This document shows positions 17,502-26,399 of a DNA stretch of 64,000 nucleotides, in pieces. The first letter of the stretch is position 1. Each line of letters opens with the position of its first letter. This DNA is from Streptomyces sp. CHD11 (GTDB lineage Bacteria; Actinomycetota; Actinomycetes; Streptomycetales; Streptomycetaceae), in contig NZ_JABTTS010000026.1 in assembly GCF_018638295.1 (NCBI RefSeq), positions 1-64,000 of the forward strand, written 5' to 3'. Under the pieces are notes generated by a model. It saw only the letters and a list, made by a program, of their open reading frames with translations, ran no database searches and was not told where the DNA came from. The position numbers and the translations under genes are program-made.

Positions 17502-18521
17502 ATGTACATACGACGATCCGTTCGACCCGCCCACGCCTTGGCCGGGGTGCTGCTGGCGGTGGCCCTCGCGGTCACCGGGTGCAGCGGTACGGGCAGCGAC
17601 TCGGCCGGTTCCGGGGCCGACGACAAGGCGGCCGCCGCGCCGGCCGAGGGACAGCGGGAGGCCGCGCGGGACGAGGGCGCCGAACAGGGCGCGCCCGGCG
17701 GTCCGGCGGACGCCGCCGGGACGGCCGCACCGCCGAGGGCCACCGTGAACCACATCATCCGCACCGCCTCGCTGACCGTGCGGGTCAAGGACGTGCCCGA
17801 GGCGCTGGACGAGGTCCGCACGACGACCGCGGACGCGGGCGGCTACGTCGGCGACGAGAACACCCGCCGGGACCCCACGGGCCACGAGCACACGCACATC
17901 GAACTGCGCGTTCCCGTCGCCAGGTACGCGGACGTCCTCGCCGGGCTCGAGGGAACGGGCGAACTCGTCGAACGCCGGGCGAAGGCGGAGGACGTCACCG
18001 ACCAGGTGGTCGACGTGGAGAGCCGGATCACCTCGCAGCGGGCCAGTGTGGTCAGGATCCGCGAGCTGATGGACCGGGCGACCAGGCTCAGTGACGTGGT
18101 CACGCTGGAGGGTGAACTGAGCACCCGCCAGGCGGACCTGGAGTCCCTGCTGGCCCAGCAGGCGTCCCTGAAGGACCGTACGAGCCTGGCGACGATCACT
18201 CTGTCCCTGTCGGAGGCGCCGGCGGAGAAGGGCGGGAAGGACGACGACGAGCCCGGCTTCGTGGACGCTCTCGCGGGCGGCTGGGACGTGTTCGTGACGA
18301 TGCTGCGCTGGCTGATGGTGGCGGTCGGCGCGGTCCTGCCGTTCGCGGCCGTGGCGGCGCTGCTGGTCCTGCTGTGGCTGAAGGCCGTACGGCCCCTGCT
18401 GTCGCGACGCGCCCGGACCTCGGCACCGGTCCCGGCTGCGCCTGCGGGTCCGGCCCCGACTGCGGCTCCGACTGCGGCTCCGACGCAGCCGGGCGGCGGG
18501 CAGGAGAACCAGCGGGGCTGA
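17502..18521 (+). CDS. DUF4349 lipoprotein
   Basis: The 339-residue protein starts with a lipoprotein signal (basic start, hydrophobic core, VTGC lipobox, Cys27) and an Ala/Glu-rich linker. Residues about 85-245 form the DUF4349 domain: IIRTASLTVRVKDVPEALD, GGYVGDE, then a long helical coiled-coil part DVESRITSQRASVVRIRELM. A membrane segment near residues 270-300 is followed by a basic then Pro/Ala-rich tail. Function is unknown; similar proteins sit at the cell envelope. It is divergent from hemG, whose start is 155 bases away. Confidence 0.83.
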   Translation: MYIRRSVRPAHALAGVLLAVALAVTGCSGTGSDSAGSGADDKAAAAPAEGQREAARDEGAEQGAPGGPADAAGTAAPPRATVNHIIRTASLTVRVKDVPEALDEVRTTTADAGGYVGDENTRRDPTGHEHTHIELRVPVARYADVLAGLEGTGELVERRAKAEDVTDQVVDVESRITSQRASVVRIRELMDRATRLSDVVTLEGELSTRQADLESLLAQQASLKDRTSLATITLSLSEAPAEKGGKDDDEPGFVDALAGGWDVFVTMLRWLMVAVGAVLPFAAVAALLVLLWLKAVRPLLSRRARTSAPVPAAPAGPAPTAAPTAAPTQPGGGQENQRG

Positions 18522-18570
18522 ACGGTCGGGCTCCGGACTGCCGGGCGGCCCCGCCCCGTAGCGTGTCCGC

Positions 18571-19968
18571 ATGGACAAGAGCGAGGCGCGCGGCGCGCGG
18601 GAACGTCTGGTGGTGATCGGCGGTGACGCCGCGGGCATGTCCGCGGCGTCGCAGGCCCGCCGGCTGAAGGGCCCGGACGAACTGGAGATCGTGGCGTTCG
18701 AACGGGGCCACTTCACCTCCTATTCGGCGTGCGGCATCCCCTACTGGGTGAGCGGCGACGTCCCCGACCGTGACCGGCTGATCGCGCGCACCCCCGAGGA
18801 GCACCGCGCGCGGGACATCGACGTGCGGCTGCGCACCGAGGTCACGGAGATCGACCCGGGGCGGGGCCGGGTGCGCACGCGTGACGTGGATTCCGGGGCC
18901 GAGTCCTGGACGTCGTACGACAAACTGGTGATCGCCACCGGTGCGCGGCCCATCCGCCCGGACCTGCCCGGTATGAGCGCCTCCGGGGTGCACGGTGTGC
19001 AGACCCTGGACGACGGACAGGCTCTGCTGGACACGCTGGCGGGCGCGCGGGGGAGGCGCGCGGTGGTGGTCGGCGCCGGGTACATCGGCGTGGAGATGGC
19101 CGAGGCGATGATCAAACGCGGCTACCAGGTGACGGTCGTCAACCGCGGCAGGGAACCCATGGCGACGCTCGACCCCGACATGGGCCGCCTGGTGCACCGG
19201 GCCATGGAAGGCATGGGCATCACCATGGTGAACGACGCCGAGGTCACGAAGCTGCTGACGGACGGCGACGGCCGGGTCCGCGCGGTGGCCACGGCGCGGT
19301 CCGAGTACCCGGCCGACGTCGTCGTCCTCGGTATGGGCGTGCGGCCCGAGACGGCCCTCGCGCGGGCGGCCGGGCTCCCCCTGGGGGACTCCGGCGGGCT
19401 GCTCACCGACCGGTCGATGCGGGTGCGCGGGTACGAGAACATCTGGGCCGGCGGCGACTGTGTGGAGGTGCTCGACCTGGTCTCCGGTCAGCAGCGGCAC
19501 ATCCCGCTCGGCACCCACGCCAACAAGCACGGCCAGATCATCGGAGCGGGCGTCGGCGGCGGCTACGCCACCTTCCCCGGCGTGGTCGGCACCGCGGTCA
19601 GCAAGGTGTGCGATCTGGAGATCGCGCGCACGGGACTGCGGGAGAAGGACGCCCTGCGCGTGGGGCTGCGGTTCGAGTCGGTCACCATCGAGTCGACCAG
19701 CCGCGCGGGCTACTACCCGGACGCCTCACCCATGACGGTGAAGATGCTCGCCGAACTGCGCACGGGCCGGCTCCTCGGTGTCCAGATCGTCGGCCGCGAG
19801 GGCGCCGGCAAGCGGGTCGACATCGCGGCGGTCGCCCTCACGGCCGGTATGACCGTGGAGCAGGTGACAGCCCTGGACCTCGGCTACGCCCCGCCCTTCT
19901 CCCCGGTCTGGGACCCGGTCCAGGTGGCGGCCCGCAAGGCGGCGGCGAGGATCAGGGCGGTCATGTGA
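18571..19968 (+). CDS. CoA-disulfide reductase/NADH oxidase-like flavoprotein
   Basis: The 465-residue pyridine-nucleotide-disulfide oxidoreductase has FAD motif GGDAAGMSAASQA (residue 17), NAD(P)-binding GAGYIGVEMAEAM (about 170) and second FAD motif WAGGDCVEV (about 292). The single active-site cysteine lies in SYSACGIPYW (Cys54), the position used by CoA-disulfide reductase and Nox/peroxide reductases. Mycothiol rather than CoA is the main thiol in actinomycetes, so the natural substrate is open. TAGCGT ends 6 bases before the ATG and there is no ribosome binding site, which suggests a leaderless mRNA. Confidence 0.85.
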   Translation: MDKSEARGARERLVVIGGDAAGMSAASQARRLKGPDELEIVAFERGHFTSYSACGIPYWVSGDVPDRDRLIARTPEEHRARDIDVRLRTEVTEIDPGRGRVRTRDVDSGAESWTSYDKLVIATGARPIRPDLPGMSASGVHGVQTLDDGQALLDTLAGARGRRAVVVGAGYIGVEMAEAMIKRGYQVTVVNRGREPMATLDPDMGRLVHRAMEGMGITMVNDAEVTKLLTDGDGRVRAVATARSEYPADVVVLGMGVRPETALARAAGLPLGDSGGLLTDRSMRVRGYENIWAGGDCVEVLDLVSGQQRHIPLGTHANKHGQIIGAGVGGGYATFPGVVGTAVSKVCDLEIARTGLREKDALRVGLRFESVTIESTSRAGYYPDASPMTVKMLAELRTGRLLGVQIVGREGAGKRVDIAAVALTAGMTVEQVTALDLGYAPPFSPVWDPVQVAARKAAARIRAVM

Positions 19969-19989
19969 GGGGGTGCGGGGCCGGAGCGA

Positions 19990-20016
19990 TGTGCGGCTCC
20001 GCCGCGTGGGCGCGGC
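19990..20016. repeat. Streptomyces intergenic repeat, copy 1
   Basis: The string TGTGCGGCTCCGCCGCGTGG with flanking GCGCG recurs almost unchanged at 49709-49735 (TGCGGCTCCGCCGCGCGGGC). Both copies lie just past gene ends. The element contains a short stem (GCGGC/GCCGC) and, from memory, resembles a dispersed intergenic repeat common in Streptomyces chromosomes. Confidence 0.5.
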
Positions 20017-20079
20017 CGGCCCCGTACGGCCGGCACCGCACGACGGGACCGCACCCCTACGGCGCCGCCCGTGAAGCCC

Positions 20080-20409
20080 TCACCCCGTCCCGTTGATCCT
20101 CTCGATCGCCTGCCGCGCCTGTTCGGCCGGCGGCCGGGACGGCAGCGAGGACACCGAGCCGCTGGCGGCCGGCACCGGCGCCGGCGCCGGCTGCTCCCCC
20201 GCCGGCTTCGCGTGTGCCGCGGCCTTCACGGAACGCAGCCGGTGGCTCACCGCCTCGTCCAGCGTCACCGGCCGCTTCGCCTGGGCGGCGAGCCGCCCCG
20301 CCTCCTGGCCGAGCCGCGCGATGTCCTCCCAGGGGAGGCGCACCACCAGCGTGAGCTCGGCCTCGCCGTCGGGCAGCGCGTGTATCGCGGGGGTCACTCG
20401 GTCGTTCAT
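20080..20409 (-). CDS. Hypothetical protein, 109 residues
   Basis: Not assigned to a family. The N-terminal half (residues 1-70) looks folded, with a strand ELTLVVRLPWEDIARLGQEA and a helix VTLDEAVSHRLRSVKAAA. The C-terminal half is Pro/Ala-rich and probably disordered, ending in QARQAIERINGTG. Codon usage is coding-like. It is divergent from the rhomboid gene (125-base gap) and convergent with the flavoprotein gene. Confidence 0.6.
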   Translation of the reverse strand: MNDRVTPAIHALPDGEAELTLVVRLPWEDIARLGQEAGRLAAQAKRPVTLDEAVSHRLRSVKAAAHAKPAGEQPAPAPVPAASGSVSSLPSRPPAEQARQAIERINGTG

Positions 20410-20534
20410 CGCCTGTCGTCCTCACGTCGGCGCCGCGGCCCCTTCCCCGCGCCGCGTGCGGTTGACGAGTCATACGCACGCCCGCACGGCCGTGTTCAGC
20501 GCGGCCTCGGATTCACCCGTCCCCGCCCGGGCAC

Positions 20535-21356
20535 ATGGGGGATGTGGTCATCCCCGTCCATGACATGAATCCGGCGCGGCGCACCCCGTGGGTGACGTAC
20601 GCGCTGCTCGCCGCCAACTTCGCGGTCTTCGTCGGCTTCACGCCGGGTGTCGTCGACTCCCTGACCGGCGGGAGCAGCCTGGCCGAGCTGTGCCGTCTGC
20701 AGGCGTTCCTGGACCGCTACGCGGCCGTCCCGCAGGAGCTGATCCACCACCGCATGCCGCACCTGGTGCCCACGGGCGAGACCGGGGTGGGCCCGCAGGG
20801 TCCGGGATGCGTGGTGGACCGGCCGGGGTACGAGAAGTCCGCCGAGCTGAGCGTCCTCACGGCGATGTTCCTGCACGGCGGCTGGCTGCACCTGCTGGGC
20901 AACATGCTGTTCCTGTGGATCTTCGGCAACAACGTCGAGGACCGCATGGGGCACGTCCGGTACCTGCTGTTCTATCTCGTCTGCGGGTACGCGGCGTCGT
21001 ACGGCTTCGCCCTGCTCAACGCCGGCTCGGGCGACCCCCTGATCGGTGCCTCGGGAGCGGTCGCCGGTGTGCTCGGCGCCTATCTGGTCCTCTATCCGAA
21101 GGCCCGCGTCTGGGTCCTCGTCCCGTTCCTGATCTTCCTGCCGCTGCGCCTGCCCGCCTGGATCGTGCTGGGCTCCTGGTTCGTCCTGCAGGCGTTCTAC
21201 TCCGCCGGCCAGGGTGTCTCCAGCGCCGGCACCGTCGCCTACGTGGCGCATGTGGCCGGTTTCGCGGCCGGCATGCTCCTCGCCTGGCCGCTCAGACCCG
21301 GCACTCCCCCGCCCCCGGAGCCACCCGGAGTCCTCTTCGGCCGGCGGGCCCGGTGA
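20535..21356 (+). CDS. Rhomboid-family intramembrane serine protease
   Basis: The 273-residue integral membrane protein has about six membrane helices. The catalytic serine is in GASGAVAGVLGAY (about residue 174) and the catalytic histidine in VAHVAGFAAGML (about 240). The loop motif HGGWLHLLGNMLFLW near residue 115 contributes the family His/Asn. Rhomboids cleave transmembrane segments inside the bilayer; no substrate is indicated here. The N-terminus begins VIPVHDMNPARRTPWVTY, typical of actinobacterial members. Confidence 0.9.
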   Translation: MGDVVIPVHDMNPARRTPWVTYALLAANFAVFVGFTPGVVDSLTGGSSLAELCRLQAFLDRYAAVPQELIHHRMPHLVPTGETGVGPQGPGCVVDRPGYEKSAELSVLTAMFLHGGWLHLLGNMLFLWIFGNNVEDRMGHVRYLLFYLVCGYAASYGFALLNAGSGDPLIGASGAVAGVLGAYLVLYPKARVWVLVPFLIFLPLRLPAWIVLGSWFVLQAFYSAGQGVSSAGTVAYVAHVAGFAAGMLLAWPLRPGTPPPPEPPGVLFGRRAR

Positions 21357-21396
21357 CCCCGGCCGCGCGGGCCGCCGCCTGTGCTTCCCTGACGGT

Positions 21397-21942
21397 ATGG
21401 ATACCGAGAACTCCGCGACCGCGGTGCGGAAGCCGCACGTCCGCGTCCGCCCGAGGGCCGATCACGACCTCGACAGCTGCGCGCGGGTCCTCGCGGAAGT
21501 CCATCGGTGCGACGGATACCCGGTGAACTGGCCCGACCGGCCCGGCGAGTGGGTGTCGCCGGGCGCCGCGCCGGGGGTCTGGGTCGCCGAACTCGACGGC
21601 CGGGTCGTCGGCCACGCAGTCTTGTCCCGCGGCGGCGAGGGAGACGTGGCCCCCGGTCTGTGGAGCGCGCGCAGCGGGGCGGGCAGGGACCTGACCGCGG
21701 TGGTCAGCCGGCTGTTCGTCGGCCCTCGGGCCCGGGGGCACGGCATCGGTGCGCTGCTGATCGGCCGGGCCGCCGACGAGGCCCGCGGGCGCGGCCTGCA
21801 TCCGGTGCTCGATGTCGTGGCGTCCGACACCGGCGCCGTGGCGCTGTACGAGCGGCTGGGCCGGGAACGGATGGCCACGGTCGAGCAGCGATGGAGCCCG
21901 TCGCGGTCGGTGGTCGTCCACTGCTACGCGGCGGCGCCGTGA
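21397..21942 (+). CDS. GNAT-family N-acetyltransferase
   Basis: The 181-residue protein has the GNAT core: VRPRADHDLDSCARVLAEV at the N-terminus, VWVAELDGRVVGHAVLS (beta 3-4), and the acetyl-CoA pyrophosphate loop RARGHGIGALLI near residue 113. ALYERLGRERM follows near the C-terminus. The acceptor substrate is unknown. It lies 40 bases after the rhomboid stop on the same strand and converges with hemE. Confidence 0.83.
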   Translation: MDTENSATAVRKPHVRVRPRADHDLDSCARVLAEVHRCDGYPVNWPDRPGEWVSPGAAPGVWVAELDGRVVGHAVLSRGGEGDVAPGLWSARSGAGRDLTAVVSRLFVGPRARGHGIGALLIGRAADEARGRGLHPVLDVVASDTGAVALYERLGRERMATVEQRWSPSRSVVVHCYAAAP

Positions 21943-22011
21943 GGAGCCCGGGGGCGGGCCCGGTACCCCGCCTCCCGGGGGCCGCCGCGCGTCCGGCGCG
22001 TGTGCGGTGGG

Positions 22012-23106
22012 TCAGCGGGCGGTCCGCGTGTGGACGTACTCGACGAGGCGGGTCAGGGCGTCCGGGTCGGTGGACGGCATGACGCCGTGGCCGAGGTTGA
22101 AGACGTGGCCCTCCAGGCCGGCCGCGGCGTCCAGCACCTCCTGCGCCTTCGTCTCGACGGCCTCGGGGCCGGCGAACAGGACGGTCGGGTCGAGGTTGCC
22201 CTGGAGCGCCTTGCCGGGGCCGACACGCCGGGCGGCCTCGTCCATCGGGACGCGCCAGTCGACGCCGACGACGTCCGCGCCGGCCTCGCTCATGGGCTTC
22301 AGCAGCTCACCGGTGCCGACGCCGAAGTGGATGCGCGGGACGTCGTAGCCGGCCACTGCGTCGAACACCTTCACCGAGGCGGGCAGCACCGAGCGCCGGT
22401 AGTCGGCGGGGGCGAGCGCGCCGGCCCAGGAGTCGAAGAGCTGGACGGCCGAGGCGCCGGCCTCGATCTGCACCTTCAGGAACGCGGCCGTGATGTCGGC
22501 GAGGCGGTCGAGCAGGTCGGCCCAGAGCTCCGGGTCGCCGTACATCATCGCCTTGGCGTTCTCGTACGTACGGGAGGGGCCGCCCTCGATGAGGTAGCTG
22601 GCGAGGGTGAACGGGGCGCCCGCGAAGCCGATCAGCGGGGTGGGACCGAGTTCCCGGGTCAGGATCCCCATGGCCTCGGTGACGTAGGAGACGTCCTCGG
22701 GGGTGAGGTCGCGCAGCCGGGCGAGGTCGGCGCGGGTGCGGATCGGCTGCTCGACGACCGGGCCGATGCCGGGCTTGATGTCGAGGTCGATCCCGATGGC
22801 CTTGAGGGGGACGACGATGTCGCTGAAGTAGATCGCCGCGTCCACCCGGTGGCGGCGCACCGGCTGGAGGGTGATCTCGGCGACCAGCTCGGGCCGCATG
22901 CAGGAGTCGAGCATCCCGATGCCCTCGCGCACCTTCCGGTACTCCGGCAGTGAACGTCCGGCCTGGCGCATGAACCACACCGGCGTGTGCGGCACCGGCT
23001 CGCGCCGGCACGCCCTGAGGAAGGCTGAATCCCTGACCGCGTCGTTCTTGACGGGGTCGGTGGTCTCAGTCGGCATCTGGCCCGTCGGGCTTGCGTTGGC
23101 ACTCAC
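22012..23106 (-). CDS. hemE: Uroporphyrinogen decarboxylase
   Basis: The 364-residue HemE removes the four acetate carboxyls of uroporphyrinogen III to give coproporphyrinogen III. The two UroD signatures are present: PVWFMRQAGRSLPEYR near residue 40 and GFAGAPFTLASYLIEGG near 155. The substrate-binding Asp lies in YFSDIVVP. I choose the GTG at 23106, giving an N-terminus MSANASPTGQ like other Streptomyces HemE; an in-frame ATG at 23076 is the alternative. It is divergent from the DUF3000 gene. Confidence 0.93.
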   Translation of the reverse strand: MSANASPTGQMPTETTDPVKNDAVRDSAFLRACRREPVPHTPVWFMRQAGRSLPEYRKVREGIGMLDSCMRPELVAEITLQPVRRHRVDAAIYFSDIVVPLKAIGIDLDIKPGIGPVVEQPIRTRADLARLRDLTPEDVSYVTEAMGILTRELGPTPLIGFAGAPFTLASYLIEGGPSRTYENAKAMMYGDPELWADLLDRLADITAAFLKVQIEAGASAVQLFDSWAGALAPADYRRSVLPASVKVFDAVAGYDVPRIHFGVGTGELLKPMSEAGADVVGVDWRVPMDEAARRVGPGKALQGNLDPTVLFAGPEAVETKAQEVLDAAAGLEGHVFNLGHGVMPSTDPDALTRLVEYVHTRTAR

Positions 23107-23250
23107 ACCGGCCAGTCTCGCACGACCGGGCCGCCGGACCGACCCGAGGTCGTCCGGTACGCGGTGGACGCGGGCCGGGTTCCGGACACCCCCGGCCGGC
23201 GCGGGTGTCCTTCCCTGCGCCGGGGGCCCGTTCCGCTTAATCTTCCCCGC

Positions 23251-23925
23251 ATGGCTGCGGCTCAGGGACGACTGTCGGACGGCGCTGGCGGAATGGACGA
23301 ACAGAAGGGGGCCGAGGGGGATACCGGGCACGGAGGTGCGCCTCCGCCGCCCTTCCGAGCCGCTGTCGACGCGCTGCGCGGCGCGCGGCTGCGGCCCCAG
23401 ATCGAGGCGGAGTCCACGCCCGCGCCGAAGCGGCTCGCGCCGTACGCGTACGCGCTGGAGGCCGCGGTCGTCGACGGCGAGGAGGACCTGGCCGACGGGC
23501 GGCTGGTGCTGCTGCACGATCCGGCCGGGCACGACGCCTGGCGGGGCACCTTCCGACTGGTGACGCTGGTGCGTGCGGAGCTGGAGCCGGAGATGGCGGC
23601 CGACCCGCTGCTGCCGGACGTGTGCTGGTCGTGGCTGACCGGCGCGCTCACGGCGCGCGGGCTGTCGTACGGCGAGCCCAGCGGCACGGTGACGCGGGCG
23701 AGTTCCCACTACTTCGGCGGGCTGTCCGCGCGGCCGGCCGCCTCGCAGATCGAGATCCGTGCCTCGTGGACGCCCCGGGAGGGGCTGGGCGGGGTGCCGG
23801 ACACGGGCACCCATCTGGTCGCCTGGTGCGATCTGCTGGCTCAGGTGGCGGGGCTGCCCCCGGCCGCTCCCGGGGACGCGTCGGTGGTGACGCTGCCCCA
23901 GCGCAGGGGGCCGCAGTCGCGCTGA
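23251..23925 (+). CDS. DUF3000 family protein
   Basis: The 224-residue protein matches the actinobacterial DUF3000 family: PFRAAVDALRGARLRPQIEAE, RLAPYAYALEA, GRLVLLHDPAGHDAWRG, then ASSHYFGG. Function is unknown, but it is conserved next to hemE and whiI in Streptomyces. TAATCT lies 7 bases upstream of the ATG and there is no ribosome binding site, which suggests leaderless transcription. The 268 bases between its stop and whiI carry the whiI promoter. Confidence 0.85.
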   Translation: MAAAQGRLSDGAGGMDEQKGAEGDTGHGGAPPPPFRAAVDALRGARLRPQIEAESTPAPKRLAPYAYALEAAVVDGEEDLADGRLVLLHDPAGHDAWRGTFRLVTLVRAELEPEMAADPLLPDVCWSWLTGALTARGLSYGEPSGTVTRASSHYFGGLSARPAASQIEIRASWTPREGLGGVPDTGTHLVAWCDLLAQVAGLPPAAPGDASVVTLPQRRGPQSR

Positions 23926-24087
23926 GCTTCCCCTGCGGGGCCCCCCGCAACCATCCATGACGATCTCTTTGTCGATACGGCCACAATCGGAAGCGTTTCG
24001 ACGCAGACCGAAACCGTTCGATCTTCGAATGATCGACCGTGCGTCCGAATTGCCCAGATTGTTACTCACTACTTCGTGATCATTTCC

Positions 24088-24115
24088 TAAAGGACTCCAG
24101 GTTTGCTGCCGAAGA
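24088..24115 (+). promoter_or_regulatory. Sigma-WhiG-type promoter of whiI
   Basis: TAAA (24088-24091), a 16-base spacer, then GCCGAAGA (24108-24115) match the sigma-WhiG (flagellar-type) consensus TAAA-N16-GCCGATAA at 10 of 12 positions with exact spacing. whiI is a known sigma-WhiG target in S. coelicolor, which agrees. The start codon is 79 bases downstream. Confidence 0.85.
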
Positions 24116-24193
24116 CGACTGTGACCTTGAAAGCACGGTTCGTCCCGGCACACCCCCCACGAGCCGGCCCCGCCCCGCCCCCCAGGAGGCCTG

Positions 24194-24856
24194 GTGTCCG
24201 TTCTCCTCGAGCAGCCCGCAAGCCTGGTCGCCTACCGCCCGAACAAGCCGACCGCCATGGTGGTCGTGGCCGACCCCCGCGTCCGTTCCACCGTCACCCG
24301 CCATCTGTGGGCGCTCGGTGTGCGCGATGTCATCGAGGCCTCGTCCGTCGCGGAGGCTCGTCCCCGCATCGGCAACCCCCGCGACATCTGTGTCGCCGAA
24401 GTCCATCTGCCGGACGGTTCCGGCCTCACCCTTCTCTCCGAGACCCGCGCCGCGGGCTGGCCCAACGGCCTCGCCCTGTCCGCCGCCGACGACATCGGCG
24501 CCGTGCGCAACGCGCTGGCCGGCGGGGTGAAGGGGTACGTCGTCACCGGCACCCGCACCAACCTCGGGCTCCCCTCCCGGCCCGGTGCCGCCCCCATCGG
24601 CGCCGCCGCCGCCCGGCTGCACCGCCGCCCCCCGGGTGCCCCGAGCCACCCGGGCGGCTACCGCGAACTGTCCGGCCGCGAGGTCGAGGTACTGCGACTG
24701 GTGGCGGAGGGCCAGTCGAACAAGGCGATCGGCGTCTCGATGGGCCTGTCCGCCCTGACCGTCAAGAGCCACCTCGCCCGCATCGCCCGCAAGCTCGGCA
24801 CGGGTGACCGTGCCGGAATGGTGGCGGTGGCCCTGCGTACCGGCATCATCCACTGA
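24194..24856 (+). CDS. whiI: Atypical response regulator WhiI (sporulation)
   Basis: The 220-residue protein has a receiver-like domain (20-120) and a C-terminal LuxR/NarL helix-turn-helix (about 155-215, LSGREVEVLRLVAEGQSNKAIGVS split over the recognition region). WhiI is needed for sporulation septation and acts with BldM. The receiver is degenerate: the position of the phospho-acceptor Asp is Glu69 (VAEVHLPDG), the acidic pocket at the N-terminus keeps only one Asp (VVADPRV), and the usual lysine after the GY motif is absent (KGYVVTG). Signalling by phosphorylation is therefore unlikely. The GTG start has AGGAGG 7 bases upstream. Confidence 0.93.
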   Translation: MSVLLEQPASLVAYRPNKPTAMVVVADPRVRSTVTRHLWALGVRDVIEASSVAEARPRIGNPRDICVAEVHLPDGSGLTLLSETRAAGWPNGLALSAADDIGAVRNALAGGVKGYVVTGTRTNLGLPSRPGAAPIGAAAARLHRRPPGAPSHPGGYRELSGREVEVLRLVAEGQSNKAIGVSMGLSALTVKSHLARIARKLGTGDRAGMVAVALRTGIIH

Positions 24857-24874
24857 CCCCCGTCCCCCTGATCC

Positions 24875-24906
24875 GCGCCCGTCGGCGTCCCCCTGCCGGC
24901 GGGCGC
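24875..24906 (+). terminator. Terminator after whiI
   Basis: An imperfect stem pairs 24875-24886 with 24895-24906 (11 of 12 pairs, 8-base loop), starting 19 bases after the whiI stop. It separates whiI from the independently promoted rnd gene. Confidence 0.6.
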
Positions 24907-25000
24907 CTTCCCACACCCGGCGGCGCCGCCCGCGGCGGCCTGTTCTCGCTGGTCGGCCCCGCCCCGGCACGTAGGGGAAGGTCAGGCGCCGGCTCCTGCG

Positions 25001-25014
25001 GATACTCTTGACAG
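25001..25014 (+). promoter_or_regulatory. Probable leaderless promoter of rnd
   Basis: GATACT at 25001-25006 ends 8 bases before the GTG start of rnd, and there is no ribosome binding site in between. That spacing puts the transcription start at or within a base or two of the GTG. Confidence 0.45.
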
Positions 25015-26304
25015 GTGACCGACGCCCACGACACCGCAGCAGACAGTTCACTGCGCACCACCGGAGGCGCCCCTCCGGACGACGGCGGATCTTCTGCTAC
25101 GGAGGCGCCGATCCCCTTGCTCGAACCGCGTGAGGGCATTCCGCCCGTGATCGCGGACGAGGCCGCCCTGGCCGAAGCGGTCGCCGCCTTCGCCGCGGGC
25201 ACCGGCCCCCTCGCCGTCGACGCGGAGCGCGCCTCCGGCTACCGCTACGGCCAGCGCGCCTACCTCGTCCAGCTGCGCCGCGAGGGCGCGGGCAGCGCGC
25301 TGATCGATCCTGTCACCTGCCCCGACCTGTCCGGTCTCGGCGAGGCCCTGTCCGGTGTCGAGTGGGTGCTGCACGCCGCCACCCAGGATCTGCCCTGTCT
25401 GCGCGAGATAGGCATGCTGCCCAGCCGCATCTTCGACACCGAACTGGCCGGACGGCTCGCCGGGTTCCCCCGGGTGGGACTCGGCGCGATGGTCGAGAAC
25501 GTGCTCGGCTTCACCCTGGAGAAGGGCCACTCCGCCGTCGACTGGTCCACCCGCCCGCTGCCCGAACCCTGGCTGCGCTACGCCGCACTCGACGTCGAAC
25601 TGCTGGTCGACCTGCGGAACGCCCTGGAGAAGGAACTGGAGCGGCAGGGCAAGCTCGACTGGGCCCGGCAGGAGTTCGACGCCATCGCCTCGGCTCCGCC
25701 GCCGGAGCCCCGCAAGGACCCCTGGCGGCGTACCTCCGGCATGCACAAGGTCCGCCGGCGCCGGCAGATGGCCGTCGTCCGGGAGCTCTGGGAGGCCCGC
25801 GACCGGATCGCCCGGCGGCGGGACGTCTCCCCCGGCAAGGTGCTCTCCGACGCCGCCATCGTCGAGGCCGCCCTCGCGATGCCGGCGAACCACCACGCCC
25901 TCGGCGCGCTGAACGGGTTCGGGCAGCGCGTGGGGCGGCGCCAGCTCGAGCAGTGGCAGGCCGCCGTCGACCGGGCGAAGGCTCTGAGCGAGGACCGGCT
26001 GCCCCAGCCCGGCCAGCCGGTGACCGGCCCCCCGCCGCCGCGCGCGTGGGCCGACAAGGACCCGGAGGCCGCGGCACGGCTGAGCGCCGCACGGGCCGGG
26101 GTGAGCGCGGTGGCCGAGCGGCTGGGGATGCCGGCGGAGAACCTGATCACTCCGGACACGGTGCGGAGGGTCTGCTGGGAGCCGCCCCAGCCCGCCGACG
26201 AGCAGGCGGTCGCCGCGGCGCTGGCCGCGCACGGGGCGCGGCCCTGGCAGATCGAGCAGGTCACCCCGGTGCTGGTCGCCGCGATGTCCTCCGCGGGGGC
26301 CTGA
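25015..26304 (+). CDS. rnd: Ribonuclease D
   Basis: The 429-residue 3'-5' exoribonuclease has the DEDDy catalytic residues: LAVDAERASGYRYG (Asp and Glu, near residue 63), WVLHAATQDLPCL (Asp, near 125), and YAALDVELLVDL (Tyr and Asp, near 188). An HRDC domain covers about 235-320 and a C-terminal extension 330-429. In bacteria RNase D trims tRNA and other stable RNA 3' ends. The N-terminal 35 residues are a poorly conserved acidic leader. It is between whiI and fadA in the order known for Streptomyces. Confidence 0.92.
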   Translation: MTDAHDTAADSSLRTTGGAPPDDGGSSATEAPIPLLEPREGIPPVIADEAALAEAVAAFAAGTGPLAVDAERASGYRYGQRAYLVQLRREGAGSALIDPVTCPDLSGLGEALSGVEWVLHAATQDLPCLREIGMLPSRIFDTELAGRLAGFPRVGLGAMVENVLGFTLEKGHSAVDWSTRPLPEPWLRYAALDVELLVDLRNALEKELERQGKLDWARQEFDAIASAPPPEPRKDPWRRTSGMHKVRRRRQMAVVRELWEARDRIARRRDVSPGKVLSDAAIVEAALAMPANHHALGALNGFGQRVGRRQLEQWQAAVDRAKALSEDRLPQPGQPVTGPPPPRAWADKDPEAAARLSAARAGVSAVAERLGMPAENLITPDTVRRVCWEPPQPADEQAVAAALAAHGARPWQIEQVTPVLVAAMSSAGA

Positions 26305-26355
26305 GCGCCGTATGGCGGCTGTCGCCTTCGGCGCGTGCGGCCGCCACGTCGTGAC

Positions 26356-26377
26356 GGGGCGCGCGGTTCCCCGCGCC
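26356..26377. repeat. GC-rich intergenic repeat with inverted arms
   Basis: GGGGCGCGCGGTTCCCCGCG followed by CC is an interrupted inverted repeat of a type that, from memory, is scattered through Streptomyces intergenic regions. It lies 52 bases after the rnd stop and may act as its terminator. Confidence 0.5.
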
Positions 26378-26399
26378 TGGCATGGATGCGTGACAGATG

